Assembly (NCBI GenBank): GCA_900188575.1
Contig: FYEU01000320.1
Span: 579,539-643,538 of the forward strand
DNA from: Geosmithia putterillii
Lineage: Eukaryota > Ascomycota > Sordariomycetes > Hypocreales > Bionectriaceae
Direction of reading: 5' to 3'
DNA: 64,000 nt
Both the position numbers and the translations under genes were made by a program. Position 1 is the stretch's first letter; each line of letters opens with the position of its first letter. Of this stretch, positions 45,201 through 57,165 are shown one piece after another. The notes under the pieces were generated by a model. That model was given only the letters and a program-made list of their open reading frames with translations, did no database searches and was not told the DNA's origin.

Positions 45201-47399
45201 GTGTCGGCGGAGCTCAGCACGTGTTGACTGCGTCTTGGAGCGGGTGTCTCGGCCTCGGATGAAGGCCTGAAGGGCGGTGAAAGCCGGGGCGGCAGCCTCG
45301 AGCTGCTCCTTCTGGTGGGAGAGATGGTTCCGGGTCAACAGGGCCCTAGCCGCAGCCTGCAGGCGAGTCACCTTGGGGGCCTGCTTCTCGAGAGCGTTGA
45401 GATCGGCGCTCACAGAGTCCCTGACCAGCATACCGCGGATGGCAGCCTGGAGTTGCAGGACATCGGCAGATGTCTTCTTGGCGGCGCGCTGCTGCGAGAC
45501 GTGGCTCTTACGAGCCAGGAAGCCCCTGGACAGGGTCTGGATGTCGCAGACGGGGCCACTGCACTGCTTCAGACTGGCCTTGAGGTGGCGCACCTCGTTC
45601 CTGGCCTTGTTGGCGCGGATGATGCTCTGGAGCTCCAGCACGTCGGGCTCCAGGGCCTTCCACATTCGGTCGCTGTTCTGCAGCCTCTTCCTGAGAAGGA
45701 AGCCGCGAGAGGCCTTCTGGAGGTTGGTGGCGAACCGCCTCATCTCAAGCCGGTAGCCCATGATCTGGCGGGTGAAGTCGCCGCGTATGCGGGCCTGGAG
45801 GTCAATCACCCACGGCTCCACATCCCACAGCGTCTGCATGGTGTCGCCGAGTCTCAGGCGGACCATGGCACCGCGTATTTGTGCTTGAAAGTCGACAATG
45901 GAGGCCTCGTTCTCGTGCAGCTCGCGGTCTACCCTCTCCTGCTCCGTCTCCTGGGGCTCCGGCTCGGGTTCGGGCTCGGGGACGCCAAAGTCGGCGCCCA
46001 TATTGCCGAAGCTGGGCATACTGACACCGAGCTTGTCGAGGCCCTTCTGCATCTTCTCGAGCTCATGGTGCTCGAACTCGAGCTGGCCAACGAGGTTACC
46101 TATGCGGAAGTCGACGATGCCGAGGCGGAAGAGCAGCCAACTGAGGGCGTGGATGCAGTGAATAACCTTGGGGATGTTCTTCTTCTCGTAGAGGTCGATG
46201 GTCTCGAAACGGAAGAGGTCGGGGAGCTGGACCTCATCGAGGTAGCGGAAGAAGATGACAATGTTGTCCGAGTGTTTGAACTGGAGTCGTTCATTGCGGT
46301 ATATGCGGTAGAATCTGTCTGGGTTCAAGGCCTGGACCACCTCGGCAAGGGTGATGCCGTTGCGCAGGGCCTCCTCGAGCTCGACAATGGGGGGTAGCGG
46401 CTTCTGGATGATATCCTCGATCCACTCCTTAGCCTCGCCAATGTGGCACAGGTACTCGTAGGCCTGAAGGAACTGGCGCTGCTTGTCCATCCAATTGCGG
46501 CCCTCCCAGCCGTAGCCGCCACCGGTTCCTGGGCCGCGCAGTTCGCTGGGCTTGTCGGTGCGCTGCAGGCGACGGCGGCCGCGCAGACCGGCGACCTGCT
46601 GGGCTGAATCGGCAACGTTGAAGCCGTTGGCGGCCTCGGTCTCTGTGAGGCGCGACAGGGTGCGGAGCTGGGTGGTGGTGGATCGGCTCAGCCTCTCGAG
46701 GTCGGGTCGGGCAATATGAGTAGCGCTATGAGAGTGGCGATGATGACTGGTGGGAGATCCGGGGCTGCCGCCGGGGCGGATAGAGTCGGAGCGCGTCATG
46801 AGCATGGAGTTTGGACGCATGGGGCGCGGGCGCTCAGGTGAAGAATCAGGTGAGGACATGCTAGGGCTGGCGAGGGAGAGCTTGGAGAGGTCGACGCTCT
46901 GGCCGCGATCGTGCCGCAGAGTCGAGATCGGGGTCGGTGTCGAGCCATGGCTGCTCTGCTTGCGGTAGGGCGGTGTCGAAGGCGTGTGGGTTGGCGAGGG
47001 AGCAGGCGAGGCGGCGGGCGCCTGCGGGAGAGGGCGGAGGGACTGGCGGGCGGAGGAGTAGAGGGAGTCGGGCTCCTTGGTTGGTGAACGCATCGTCTCC
47101 CCGAGTTCAAAGGTGCGGGCGCGTGCTAGAACATCACTCTGGCCGCGCTTGTGCTTATAGGAGGAGGGATAGGGCGTCGAGGTGCTGGAGACTGAGGACG
47201 CGGCTCCGCTCAGCTGGCTCTGGTCCGAGTATCCGGAGGAGGCGGACGATGATGTTGTCGAAGGGAAGCGGTTAATGGCGGCGGCAGTACTCGAAGGGTA
47301 GGCGAGTGTGTTCCTGCGGGAGTTGACGAAGGTGTTGCTGGAAGGAGGCTCAGCTGGCGCGGTCTGAGAAGGTCGAGGCGGCAAAGGGCGGAACGACAT
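42209..47399 (-). CDS. IQG1: IQGAP-type Ras-GAP-related protein (Iqg1/Rng2)
   Basis: Two exons, 47399-42667 and 42599-42209, giving 1707 residues. IQGAPs scaffold the contractile actomyosin ring at cytokinesis and septation. Order of parts: a Ser/Pro-rich disordered head (1-290); a calponin-homology actin-binding domain (about 300-425, WMDKQRQFLQAYEYLCHIGE..HSDNIVIFFRYLDEV); a long series of IQ-like calmodulin/light-chain binding helices (about 490-930; repeated FQ/LQ-A-x-I-R-G-x-x-x-R units); a RasGAP-related domain (about 1050-1320, YYLLKLIARSIWEEVESS, FFWNKLLGNYTRSPRDRKYLR); and the RasGAP C-terminal domain, which continues into exon 2 (LERSGRVPKFGSYKYSARSL..FEGNLRLNVNLLLHLLYKKFY). IQGAPs bind but do not stimulate Ras-type GTPases. 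The exon join gives SKKGKKRFLLPF, in frame and as expected. Confidence 0.95.
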
Positions 47400-49033
47400 G
47401 CTGGTGCAATAACAAGCCGCGTGTGTGCGTGTGTGGTATTATACGGTAGTACTCGCGCTCTCACTTGGAAGTACGAGGAAGGTTTTGTCGGGGCCCTGGA
47501 CCAGCAGGCGTTGCGGGAGGGTTTGGGGCCGGTCTTTGCGGATGTCGTCTAGTCGCGGGTTCGTCAACTTGGCGGGCGGCGATTTCAACGCATTATTCCC
47601 AAGCCGAAAAGGGGATGATGAAGGAGAAGGATGGAGAAAGGCAGCGGAGGAATGCAGCTGGCGCTACTCGTGAGGCTGCGATGGTGGTGGCACTGTTGGG
47701 TGTCAAGGGCGGGACAAGGTCTGAGACAATGTACGGCAGCCGAGATGATGGGGCGTCGGTCGCTTGTTGTCGCGGGAGACTCTCTCTCGTACTAGGAAGG
47801 AAGCGAAGGTATTATCGTCGCGGACGAAAGAATAGATTCTGCCGGCAGCCAAGAAGAAGAAGAAGAAGATGGTGGGATGCAAGATGAGAAGTGGTTGCCT
47901 TTCTGGGCTGGCCTTGAGAAATGGTCATGCATGGATCTGGATCATGATGGCGATGGACTTGATGGGAGCGACTCTGGGCCTCTGTGGGGGTTCCATGGGC
48001 AGCCACGACCGGGGGGCCAAACAAGGCAAACAAGGGCCAGAAGCTGTGTAAACAAGAGCACGGGGCAACCGCCCAGCAACGCGGATTTTCCGTATGTTGG
48101 ATTGGCTGCGATACGCGTTTGGTCCACTATTTTCCTTTTTCTGTCTGGTAGGGCAGCACGCCAGTTCAGCTAGTTGACAAAGTTGTACGGCCCAGGCCAG
48201 AGAAGCTACCCTGAAGGTTTTTGTTGCTCCACTCTGATTCCCCTCTATTCTGTTTTTTTTAATGCCTCTGGGACAATTCAGAGAATTAATGCAAATTATA
48301 ATGATGAGTTGGCCATTCAATGGATGCATCCATGGGTTGTCTCATGATTGACATAGTTGACCGGTGAAGCGTTAGCCATCAGTTGTCGTTGAATTAATTT
48401 ATACGGCTGGCAAAAAGTAAATGCATCACAAAGTAAACATGCAAGAAAATGCTTAGTCATAAACCTCACTCACTCACTGTTCTCAGCGCTCACTCACCGA
48501 GACAGTATCAGAATTGACGACACGGCACACATTGCACACTTGTAGTAACGCCATGGACCCTTTCCGTACGTCTTCATACCTTGTATTCCAATGCCACGTT
48601 TTCACTCCGAATTCTATTTCTTGAGAGAGTGAGTCTGGACCATTTCACTCTCACCTCTCTCACCCAAATGCGGCCGCCAAGTTGGCCATTGACCGAAGTA
48701 TAGCCATATGCGGAAATAATGGGGCTGTCAAAAAATGAGGTCATGCAATTGTGGCTTTTCCTCTGCAAAACCCAGAGCTTTTTGACTCGGAGCAGATTCC
48801 TATCAACCATTACCACTGCTATCCCCTCGACAGCGCCAAACGACTCTCTCGTCGATCCATCAACTATACGCATCACACACAAGGAAACCAAAAATCTTGG
48901 AATACAACCATCAACCGCCACATCGTCCGGTTGTGCTTGGGGGAGAGCAGCCGAGACATACGTCGAAAATCAATTGTCAGGGACAATTTGAGATTCTTGT
49001 CGACGACGACAACAACCACCTACAGCTGCCACA
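47400..49033. promoter_or_regulatory. Divergent promoter region, IQG1 / RMD1
   Basis: 1.6 kb between diverging start codons. The RMD1 side (48590-49033) is C/A-rich leader-like and contains an open frame that continues into RMD1 but lacks a credible start. No other gene is seen. Confidence 0.5.
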
Positions 49034-51285
49034 ATGACGCCCGCAAAACGGGGTCCTTCCGTCCTGGTAAGCCGCAGCCGCACAGACCCTTCCAATTGAA
49101 TCGATTGTTACCCCCCCTCCCTTGCAGCAAGACTGACATGATGCGCGTGTACCAGGTTACCGACGCCAGGGAACGGCAGAATGCACGACGTCCAGGCTCT
49201 CGCCAGGGCGTAGCCCAGCCACCGGGCCGATCACCGATGCGTTTCATGACGGTCGACAACGTGCTCCAGTTCAACTCGCAGATACCGTCGGGCCAGCCAC
49301 GGACGCCTCCGCAACCGGCGAACGCGACATCAGCTCGACAGCTGGCGTCACCGTCGGCGACATCATCATCATCAGCAGCGGCAGCAGCAGCAGCAGGCGC
49401 AGGTGGCCGTCCCGCAGCGATACGCCGTGTCATGTCGGCGGGGGGCGGAGGCATCGCCAACGCGCAGTCACGTACGGGGCGGCCGATGCCGTCGCGCACA
49501 TCCAAGATCAGTGAGAAGCTGGTGCTGCTCCCGGAGACGGACGTGGACAAGGATGAGGCAGCGCAGGAGGAGCTGGAGCGGCGGCGCGAGGAGCTGGCGC
49601 GGCGGGGCCTCTTGGATGAAGCGGGCTCGGGACCGCTCAACGACGAGGAGCTCGAGGTGCTGCGGATGCGCGGTGGCGTGCGGGGCAAGAGCTACGCCGA
49701 GAGGCTGCCGAAGCGCCAGCGCGCCGACAAGGTCAGCCGGCTGACGGCGTACTGCACAGCGCAGGCCTTCAAGACCAAGGCGACGGCCGACTTCCTCAAG
49801 GACCGGCACGGGGCCAAGACGAAGCTGTACGACGACTGCCTGTATGTCATCTACTCGCTGCCGCTGCTCAATGGCACGGACGGGTACCGCGTGCGCAGCC
49901 GGCCCATCCTCAAAACCCCCGGTACGGGCAAGACGGTGCTCGACCTCGAGATTGAGAGAAGCGAGTGGCGTGACCACCATGAGGGCTACTTCGAGGACGA
50001 CGCCTATACCAAGGACGACGGCGAGAACACGCCTCCCTCGTCCGGGTCTCCCTTTGGGGACGCAGACCACCTGCTTGACCGGGAGGAGCAGCACCAGCAG
50101 CAGCGGCGGGAGCGGCATCGACAGCAGGAGCAGGAGCAGGATCGGGAGCGCGAGCATGAGCAAGCTGGTGGCGGCTCCGGCCCCTTCCGCGACGCCGAGA
50201 CGTCGCACATGAACCGGCTGGCGCCTGACGCCAAGAACCTTGCCGAAATGTTTGTCTTCTCGTACGGTGTGGTGGTCTTTTGGAACTTCTCAGAGCACCA
50301 GGAGAAGGACATCCTGGCGGACCTGACGTTTGCGGACGCGTCCGAGGACGAGGGCCCGAGCCTGGTGGTGCGGCCGCTGGAGCAGGACGACTACGAGACG
50401 GAGGAGTTCCACTTCGAGTACAGCGCCGACGTGCAGCGTCCTCGCGTCTTCAACGACATGATCACGCTGATGCCGCGGTCCGACCACATGATCAAGCTGA
50501 CCATCAGCCACGCCATCGCGCAGTCGACGCGGCTGTGCTTCTTCGAGGAGCGCATGAGCGAGACCATGCTCGACGCCCAGCACGTACCCAAGAACCTGGC
50601 CCTGACGGGCGAGCTCAATATGACGCGCACAGAAATTGTCCGCATCCTCGGTCGCCTTTTCAAGTCCCGCGTCGACATCAACCTGTCCTCGAACGTCCTC
50701 GACGTCCCCAACTTCTTCTGGGACTCCGAGCCCACCCTGCATCCCCTCTACGCCGCCATCCGCGACTACCTCGAGATTGACCCCCGCATCAAGGTCCTGA
50801 ATGAGCGCTGCCGCGTCTTCCTCGATCTCGCCGAGATCCTCTCCGACTCCGTCGCCGACTCCAACATGAGCGGCATCACCTGGATCGTTATCATCCTCAT
50901 CATCGTCTCCATTCTCGTCACCGTCACTGAGGTCGTCCTGCGCTTCGCCATGCTGCAGAAGAACAACCCCAGCAATGCCAATGGCAGCCGCTACGTCAAC
51001 CCCATCATCCCCGACCATCCTGCCATCTTGTCCTCTTTGTCCTCCACGGCTGTCTTAGTTGACAAGAGAACTGCTGCTGCGGCTACCACTAGTAGTGCTG
51101 CCACCAGCGACGGCGGCAGCGACAGCGACCTCGACGTTCTCGCCCGCGCTCTTGGAATCCCCGATAACGCCACCATGGACGACATCATCTCGGGCATCTC
51201 CCAACTCAAGGCCCAGCAGTCCACTGATACATGCGGCTCTGCACGCCTGCTCGAGACAGACTCAAACTCAAACACTGATCTCTAG
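49034..51285 (+). CDS. RMD1: Rmd1/Sif2-like protein (DUF155, RMND1 family)
   Basis: Two exons, 49034-49066 and 49156-51285, giving 720 residues. Family members include yeast Rmd1, needed for meiotic division, and human mitochondrial RMND1. The DUF155 core runs from about residue 225: KVSRLTAYCTAQAFKTKATADFLK, CLYVIYSLPLLNG, then AEMFVFSYGVVVFWNFSEHQEKDIL, FHFEYS, ITLMPRSDHMIKLTISHAIAQSTRLCFFEERM and ILGRLFKSRVDINLSSNVLDVPNFFWD. A single C-terminal membrane helix (about 585-612, GITWIVIILIIVSILVTVTEVVL) follows. The core is split by a long Gln/Arg/Glu insert (EEQHQQQRRERHRQQEQEQ). I chose the ATG at 49034 because the intron 49067-49155 has a GTAAGC donor, a CTGAC branch site and a TACCAG acceptor and keeps the frame; the alternative is translation from the ATG at 49139. 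Confidence 0.88.
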
Positions 51286-51904
51286 CAACACTTACATACC
51301 CTTGCCTACGGGCTTTATTTCAGCACCCTCATCGTTTCTTTAGTTCCAGCGAGGCGTCAAGGCTCCAATGCATCTTTCTATTTGGAAAGACCTAATCAAC
51401 TTTTTTCCCTCTTGTATACATACCTATAGTACCCCGTGCTCTGTATATACTGCCTCCGGCGGTCCTGCGGGGAGCCCTCCTCGCTTCGCTCGCCCATGCC
51501 GCAGTCAGTGTAAGACATGTATTAAGCCACGGACTGTATAGTAGTACGCCACCCGACATCAGAAACAATCAAAGACTAGTACAATTCAACGTAAATTATC
51601 GTGTAAAGTGTTTAATGTAAATGTAATGTGACGGCAGGAAATATAAGGAACTAGAAATGTATAGGTAATGAAGAGGCAAAGGAAAGGAAACAAAAGAACA
51701 GCCAATATTACAAGTGATATCATCGCATCCAATGCTCATCTCGACCAATGTCGGTCCTGTGGCCAACAGGTATGCAGTGTTTGAGAAAAAAAAGAAACGC
51801 CATGATCCCATCCCATCCCATCATAACTCTCCGTTTTAGAAAAAGACGCCAAGCGAACAAGTCAAGCACACTCGGTCATGTAAGCACACACACATGTTTG
51901 TGCG
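51286..51904. other. Convergent 3' spacer with GC-rich hairpin element
   Basis: 619 bp between the stop codons of RMD1 (+) and the TPT-type transporter (-). It contains one copy of the GC-rich element (51451-51493). No gene seen. Confidence 0.55.
51451..51493 (+). repeat. GC-rich hairpin element, copy 2
   Basis: Blocks CCTCCGGCGG, TCCTGCGGGGAG and CTCGCTTCGCTCGCC in the shared order. It lies in AT-richer 3' flank of RMD1, so its GC content stands out locally. Confidence 0.7.
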
Positions 51905-53245
51905 CTACCTAGCATTCTGCTCAACAGGCTGGTACTGCGCCTCCTGCTGCTGCTGCGCCTTCCTCTTCTTGTTGTCCAGCTCGGCCTTAGAGTAGATGGC
52001 CGCGCCGAGCATGGTGACGGCCATGCCCGCGCCGTTGAGCGCCCGCACCGTCACGTCGAAGAGGAAGATACCCAGGCCGACGGTGAGACACTGCTTCAGG
52101 TTGCCGCAAACCGTCATGGTCAGGGCACCGGCGAGCTTGTTGGTGTTGAAGGACGAAATGTTGAGTAGGAAGGCGAGGAATCCGTTGCCGATCAGAGAGC
52201 CCACCGCGGGGAGCACCTTGACGTCACCCGATGTCATAAGCGTCCAGAAGCCAGACAGCTCGCCCGTCGCGATGCCGCAGGCCAGCGCCTGGAGGGCGGC
52301 TAGAGGGCTCATGCGCATGAGGAACTCGAGGGGCGGAAGGGCGAGAGAGCCCGTCATGAAGCGGTTGGTGACGACGGTCTATACAGGGTCAGTCAGTTTC
52401 TGTTATCCTTTCTTTCTCATGTTCGTCCTTGGATTTTGTTATTGAGGGCCTGGGCTTACCTTGAGAGCAGCAAGAATGACACCGAGGATGGTTAGAATGA
52501 ACCCAGCATCAGTAAAGCTCAGGTCGCCATCGCCAACAGTGGTCATGGCGGCACCGATGACGAGCGGGACAAGCGACATGTAGGTCATGGTGCTGTAGGT
52601 GCGGTCGTACCAGACGCGGTAGATGAAGATGGTGAAGAGGGGGCAGAGCATGCGCATGGTCTGGTAGAAGGGCACGGAGACCATCTCGAGGGACTTGTTA
52701 GAGATGGCAATGTTGGCGGTGAAGAGGACGCTGAAGAGGACGAGGGCGACGTGCTCGCGGCGGCCGAGGTGGGACAGCTTGAAGTAGCCGAGCTGGTTCA
52801 TGGAGAGGGTGCCGGCTGAGGCGAACGAGGCGTGTAGGAAGGTGAGGAGCCAAGGGAAGTGGAACTATGTACAAATTGTCAGTACTCTGCTCTCGTCTAT
52901 TCTTTTCTCCCGAAGCTCGAAGGCCTCCGGGCCACTGGAGGACCGGTTGGATATATATTCGGGGGCCCGGGTCTGTGTGCCTACCATTCCAAGGACAGCC
53001 TTGTTGTACAGCGTCAGGGAGAGACTGAAGAAGAAGTAGGTGCCGAGCCAGGCAAACTTGACGGTGCTGGGGACCGAGTACTCGTGGTCGAGGTTCTTGT
53101 CGTTTGCGCCGAGCTCCTCGGGGCGGCCGGCCTCGTTCTCAATGTCCATGGGCTCGGGCTTGATGTCGTCGAGCCCGTCGAGGGAATCGCCGTTCCTGAG
53201 GGCATCCTCGGGCTCGTCCGAATGGCGGCGAGACATGGTGGCCAT
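51905..53245 (-). CDS. TPT/SLC35-family nucleotide-sugar or phosphate translocator
   Basis: Three exons: 53245-52985, 52864-52460 and 52378-51905, giving 379 residues. It is a drug/metabolite-transporter-superfamily protein of the triose-phosphate-translocator type, expected in Golgi or ER membranes. An acidic cytosolic head (about 65 residues) is followed by roughly ten hydrophobic helices. FAWLGTYFFFSLSLTLYNKAVLG is the conserved first helix. HVALVLFSVLFTANIAISNKSLEMVSVPFYQTMRMLCPLF is the TPT helix 3/4 region with the conserved Asn-Lys-Ser and Gln. LAGALTMTVCGNLKQCLTVGLGIFLF carries the Lys-containing helix that contacts substrate phosphate. The Gln-rich tail has KKRK, a possible ER/Golgi retrieval-like signal. 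The substrate cannot be assigned. The second ATG (53236) is an alternative start. Confidence 0.9.
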
Positions 53246-54698
53246 ACGAATACTGTGCAATTACCAGTGTGTGTGCGCAGTGTCAAACTCTGTCGCTGTC
53301 GTTTGGAGGGGAGACGAAGGAACAAAAAATAGAGTTGTCGTCGTGTGTCGGGAAATTAGGCAAGTGGCGCCGGTGGTGGTGGTGGTAATGGTGGCGGTGT
53401 CGGTGCCGAAACGCAGTTTGTTTTACTGCAACAACGACGCTCGAGGTCAACACAGAGAGTTGTGGGAGATAGTCGTATGCGTCCACCCGAACCGAGAATA
53501 AAAAAAAAGAACAGTCGCTATCGCAAGTGCGGACAAATGGAGGAGGAGCTGTAGAGTGGAAGAGGCGGAGTTGGACGGAGAGGACCGTGGAAAAGTAAGA
53601 TGAGGGGGGTGACTAGTAGTAGTAGTATTACTAGAGACAAGACAAAGAGGCGTGTCGGTGCGTCGGAGGCGGAGCGTCGGAAACCAAGGGTCTAGTCTGT
53701 TTTGTCTAGGCCTGACCTCTTGTCGGGGAAGAGGTTCTTGACGATGGACTATTCGGCTGCGATGTAGCCTGCTTGACTCTAGACGTGGTGTTGACAGGTT
53801 TGAGTTGCCAGATGTGTTTGGGAAGGTGCGATGGGAAAGTGAGGATGGATGAAATGGACAGACGGGGAAATAAGGAGCCGGGCTGGAAATGAGGCCCGAA
53901 TGCCGTGTGCGCACGAGTAGGAGCAGTACTAAAGTAATAAGAGTACTCCGTAAAAGAGTTAGGAGGACTCGTAAGCCAAGGCCAAGACCAAGCAAGCAAG
54001 CCAAGCAAAAACAAGCATCAATCAATACTGAGAGGATTAGTACTATTAGGGGTTAAGTCGCGGTAAGCATGGCACATGGGCAGAGAGAAAGACCTGCTGT
54101 ATCCGTAATATTACAGGTAGTCGCCGCCATGCCAAGATGATGCGGCGCAAAGAGGGGGGATGGACGGTAATACGAGCCATGGACGAAGGCCAGTACGAAG
54201 TATTCCTTACGCAGCACGCTGTATTACCAAGTATCACTTGGGGGGGGTCTATTACCCGGCTGTCTGCACAGGCCCGCGAGAATTTACGCATACTTGTCAA
54301 GGGCCTTGGCAAACGACAAGGAGGGCATTGAGGCCACTGTGATATTCTCCCTTCAGTGGCCAGGGCCTGCTCTGGGCGCGCTTGCCATCATCATCGTGGC
54401 TCTAGCACCTTTGCCAAGACGTCTGGGCAGACAAGCAGACCTCTGGACAGCTCGAGAGCCCTTGCGACTCGCCGGTGGCCGGGTTGGTCCAGGTGGACGG
54501 GTCTTGGCTCTGTGGGTCCTGGCTGGGGATCCGTGTCAGCAGGACGAGCTGAGAGTGGTGGGATGGAGTACATGTACTGGGACGGGTGGGGTTGGGAGGT
54601 GATGTGGTGAGCAGGGATATGATTCCAGGAGGAGTGCTGAGGGGCCAGAGGGGAGGGGACCTCATTTCGGATCAGGGTCTAGGGATATGCAGGCAGAG

Positions 54699-54718
54699 GC
54701 AGCAGCAGCAGCAGCAGC
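54699..54718. repeat. AGC trinucleotide run
   Basis: About six perfect AGC units in non-coding sequence. Confidence 0.85.
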
Positions 54719-55918
54719 GTGGTACTCGTAAGTAGTAACCGCATTGAGGGTTCCGTCTGGATAGAGATACGAGACGGAGCACGGAGTTGCCAGTGTAGAT
54801 GCAAACAGGTTCACAGGTGAGAAAGGTGAGGGTGAATGGGTGAGAACATAGTCGACCACGGACTACGGGCTACTCCGTCGTACTAACCCATAGGAGACGT
54901 CACATGACCATTCACTGTCTAGTGATTACTACTCTAGTACTAGGAGACTCTAGTAGTGGACAGTGGACAGTGGATAGTGACCAACTGACAGCGCCATTCC
55001 TCGCTAAAGCAGCCGATCCTCGTACTCGCATAATACCCGCTCCCCATCATGATACTCGTATCTACGCACGTACACGTACTCCGTACAAAGTAGCAAGAGT
55101 TGAGTACGAGCACTCGCAAACTCGGAAAGAGACTCGCACACTCGGTACGAGTATTCCTCCTACTCGCACCTACTCGCACCGATCCCTTCTACGAATAACG
55201 CTCGATGCGTGCATTCCTTGCACTTCTGTCAGATTTCGTCATGCCCACTGCACTGCCTTCTGTGCACTGCCAACGGCCAACTGCCCAACTGCCCACTGCC
55301 CACTGCCCTACACCTAGGTATTCGAGTATTCTACACCTACAAAGTCAAAAAGTCCACCTGCCTGCCCTGCCCTGCCCGCCCTGGCCGCCCGCCCTGCGTA
55401 GTCAGCATGTCAGCATCAGCATCAGAATCAGCATAGACTATCGGCCCCTTCCTACCCGAGTAGCGATCAACCAAAACGATCAACCAACATGCATCTCGGG
55501 CACATCAGGCTCATCAGGGTCCTGTCCACAATACCTGTTGCCTGTCCACATTATTCGGTACGCTACCGTCGCTACGGGCAATCTGCACCTGTACTCCTGT
55601 ACTTGTCCATTGTATTTCCTATCGAGTATTGGAAGAATCACCATCTCGATTCAGGACTTCGGACTGACGTTCAATTCCGTGTCCTGACCCATTACGGAGA
55701 AATAGTACCGATTAATACTCGTAGTACAGCCACATCCACGGCTACCACGCCACTACGGAGTACCACTAGCCCGTACTTCATCTCTGGTATGCGCCCAGCG
55801 CCGCTTCTTCCGGCCGCTGTATTATTACCGAGCGCCATCCCTTCCGGCCATTCCGTCCAGGTACCCGCCTGTCCGCACGCAACAACCATCTGTACACCAA
55901 ACTTGCCAAGTAATTTTG

Positions 55919-56445
55919 TACGGAGTACAGTACCTGTAATTCTAATGCTGATGTGATGTCTATTACTACTCCGTACTCCGTACTCTGCGAGCACTCCATT
56001 CTACTCTATTCTCCCCGTACAGTACAGAGTAACAGAGTAATATAGAGTAATAGAGTCCATGCATCTCATCTGCACTACCCCGTCGACCCGTGTCCAAGCA
56101 GCCAATACTGTATCTCCTAATCCACTACGCCGCACTCGCCGTACTCGCCGTACTCGCCACATTGCACCCGCCCGGCCACCTGTATGCGCACTTGTCCTAC
56201 AGGACTCTTTGACTCTGTACGCACACTTCTACGCCGCTTGGCCGCATCGCCAATGGCCCTTGCTCTTCTGCGCTGTACTACCCTGTCAGTGTCCACCTGT
56301 CATAACACCATCCCAATCCTAAGCTCGTCATCTGTATGCATACACAGTATATTAGTAGACACTGTTTGTACGTAGCAGCATTGCTGACTGTTCCGTACGG
56401 AGCACAGCTTCGCAGCTTATTACTTACAGCGCACGTACGGAGTAA
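55919..56445. repeat. Second cluster of TACGGAGTA motifs
   Basis: Exact 9-mers at 55919, 55967, 55974 and 56436, with near-matches at 56389, mixed with AGAGTAAT(A) units around 56010-56055. Confidence 0.7.
56131..56159. repeat. GTACTCGCC nonamer tandem array
   Basis: Three consecutive units of (G)C(G/T)ACTCGCC-type sequence; the unit contains the GTACTCG core found scattered through the same spacer. Confidence 0.75.
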
Positions 56446-56750
56446 TACAGAGCTCCTATATCCAGATTACCCTACAGGTAACATCAGTGATCGCCTCCAT
56501 CACCGCGATCCGTACCGCCAATGGCCATCCATACTGCCCTCAGCCACACAACGTCACCGCCCTACTGTCTCACACCTGTCTGACCCAACAGCCAACGTCT
56601 CATGGTTATTTTCAACCTTGGATTCCATATCCTTCATCTGCCGTGCTCTGCCGTGCTCTGCCATTTCCTGCCATGCTCTGCATTCTGCAGCGTAACCTCG
56701 CTCAACCTTGGCATCTTGGCAGCTCGTCTGATCGTCGTCTTGACCCAACC

Positions 56751-56794
56751 TGCGAGCGCAGCGAGGACAACCCCCAGCAGGGCCTCCGGAGGGA
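56751..56794 (-). repeat. GC-rich hairpin element, copy 3
   Basis: Minus-strand reading gives CCCTCCGGAGG, CCCTGCTGGGGG and TTGTCCTCGCTGCGCTCGC. It lies about 75 bp from copy 4 in opposite orientation, so the two form a large inverted pair. Confidence 0.75.
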
Positions 56795-56809
56795 ATACTT
56801 ACCAATAGT

Positions 56810-56991
56810 GAAGTCAAGATGGATACTAATACAGGTACTCAGTGGACAAGACAAGTTCATCGTGGTGGTTTCCTCCGGGGGCCCTTATCGGGGGATGTCC
56901 TCGCTGCGCTCACGGTTGACCGGGTTTGATGGTCATTCGAGTCAAGTATGATGATGGCAGTACTCAGTAGACATGTCAAGTTCATCGTCTG
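56810..56991. repeat. Diverged local duplication around hairpin copy 4
   Basis: A segment (GTCAAGATGG ... GTACTCAGTGGACAAGACA AGTTCATCGT, 56816-56864) recurs about 126 bp later (GTCAAGTATG ... GTACTCAGTAGACATGTCA AGTTCATCGT, 56941-56989). In the first unit it is followed by hairpin copy 4, in the second by a different palindrome (CGAGGGC-CG-CCCTCG). Confidence 0.65.
56869..56914 (+). repeat. GC-rich hairpin element, copy 4
   Basis: Blocks TCCTCCGGGGG, CCCTTATCGGGGG and ATGTCCTCGCTGCGCTCAC, aligned end to end with copy 3 with a few substitutions. Confidence 0.75.
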
Positions 56992-57165
56992 CCGAGGGCC
57001 GCCCTCGCGGATACGTAGGTCACACTGCACGTACGAAGTAGAGCGTTGAGTTGATCATGAAAGTCTTGAATATTGCTACCATACCATGCTCGTAACCATA
57101 CGTAAATACAACCGCCATATACAGGTATAACAACACTACTCCACACTGCGCACTGCGTGGCCATG

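Larger units (their letters stand above)
53246..57165. other. 3.9 kb repeat-rich spacer
   Basis: Lies between two minus-strand genes (promoter of the TPT-type transporter; 3' flank of the copper ATPase). It carries many TACGGAGTA/TACTCCGTA copies (53944, 55078, 55753, 55919, 55967, 55974, 56436), an AGC run (54699-54718), a GTACTCGCC nonamer array (56131-56159), two GC-rich hairpin elements (56751-56794, 56869-56914) and a local duplication (56810-56991). C-rich low-complexity stretches (55230-55400) give spurious open frames. No gene is recognised. Confidence 0.6.
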
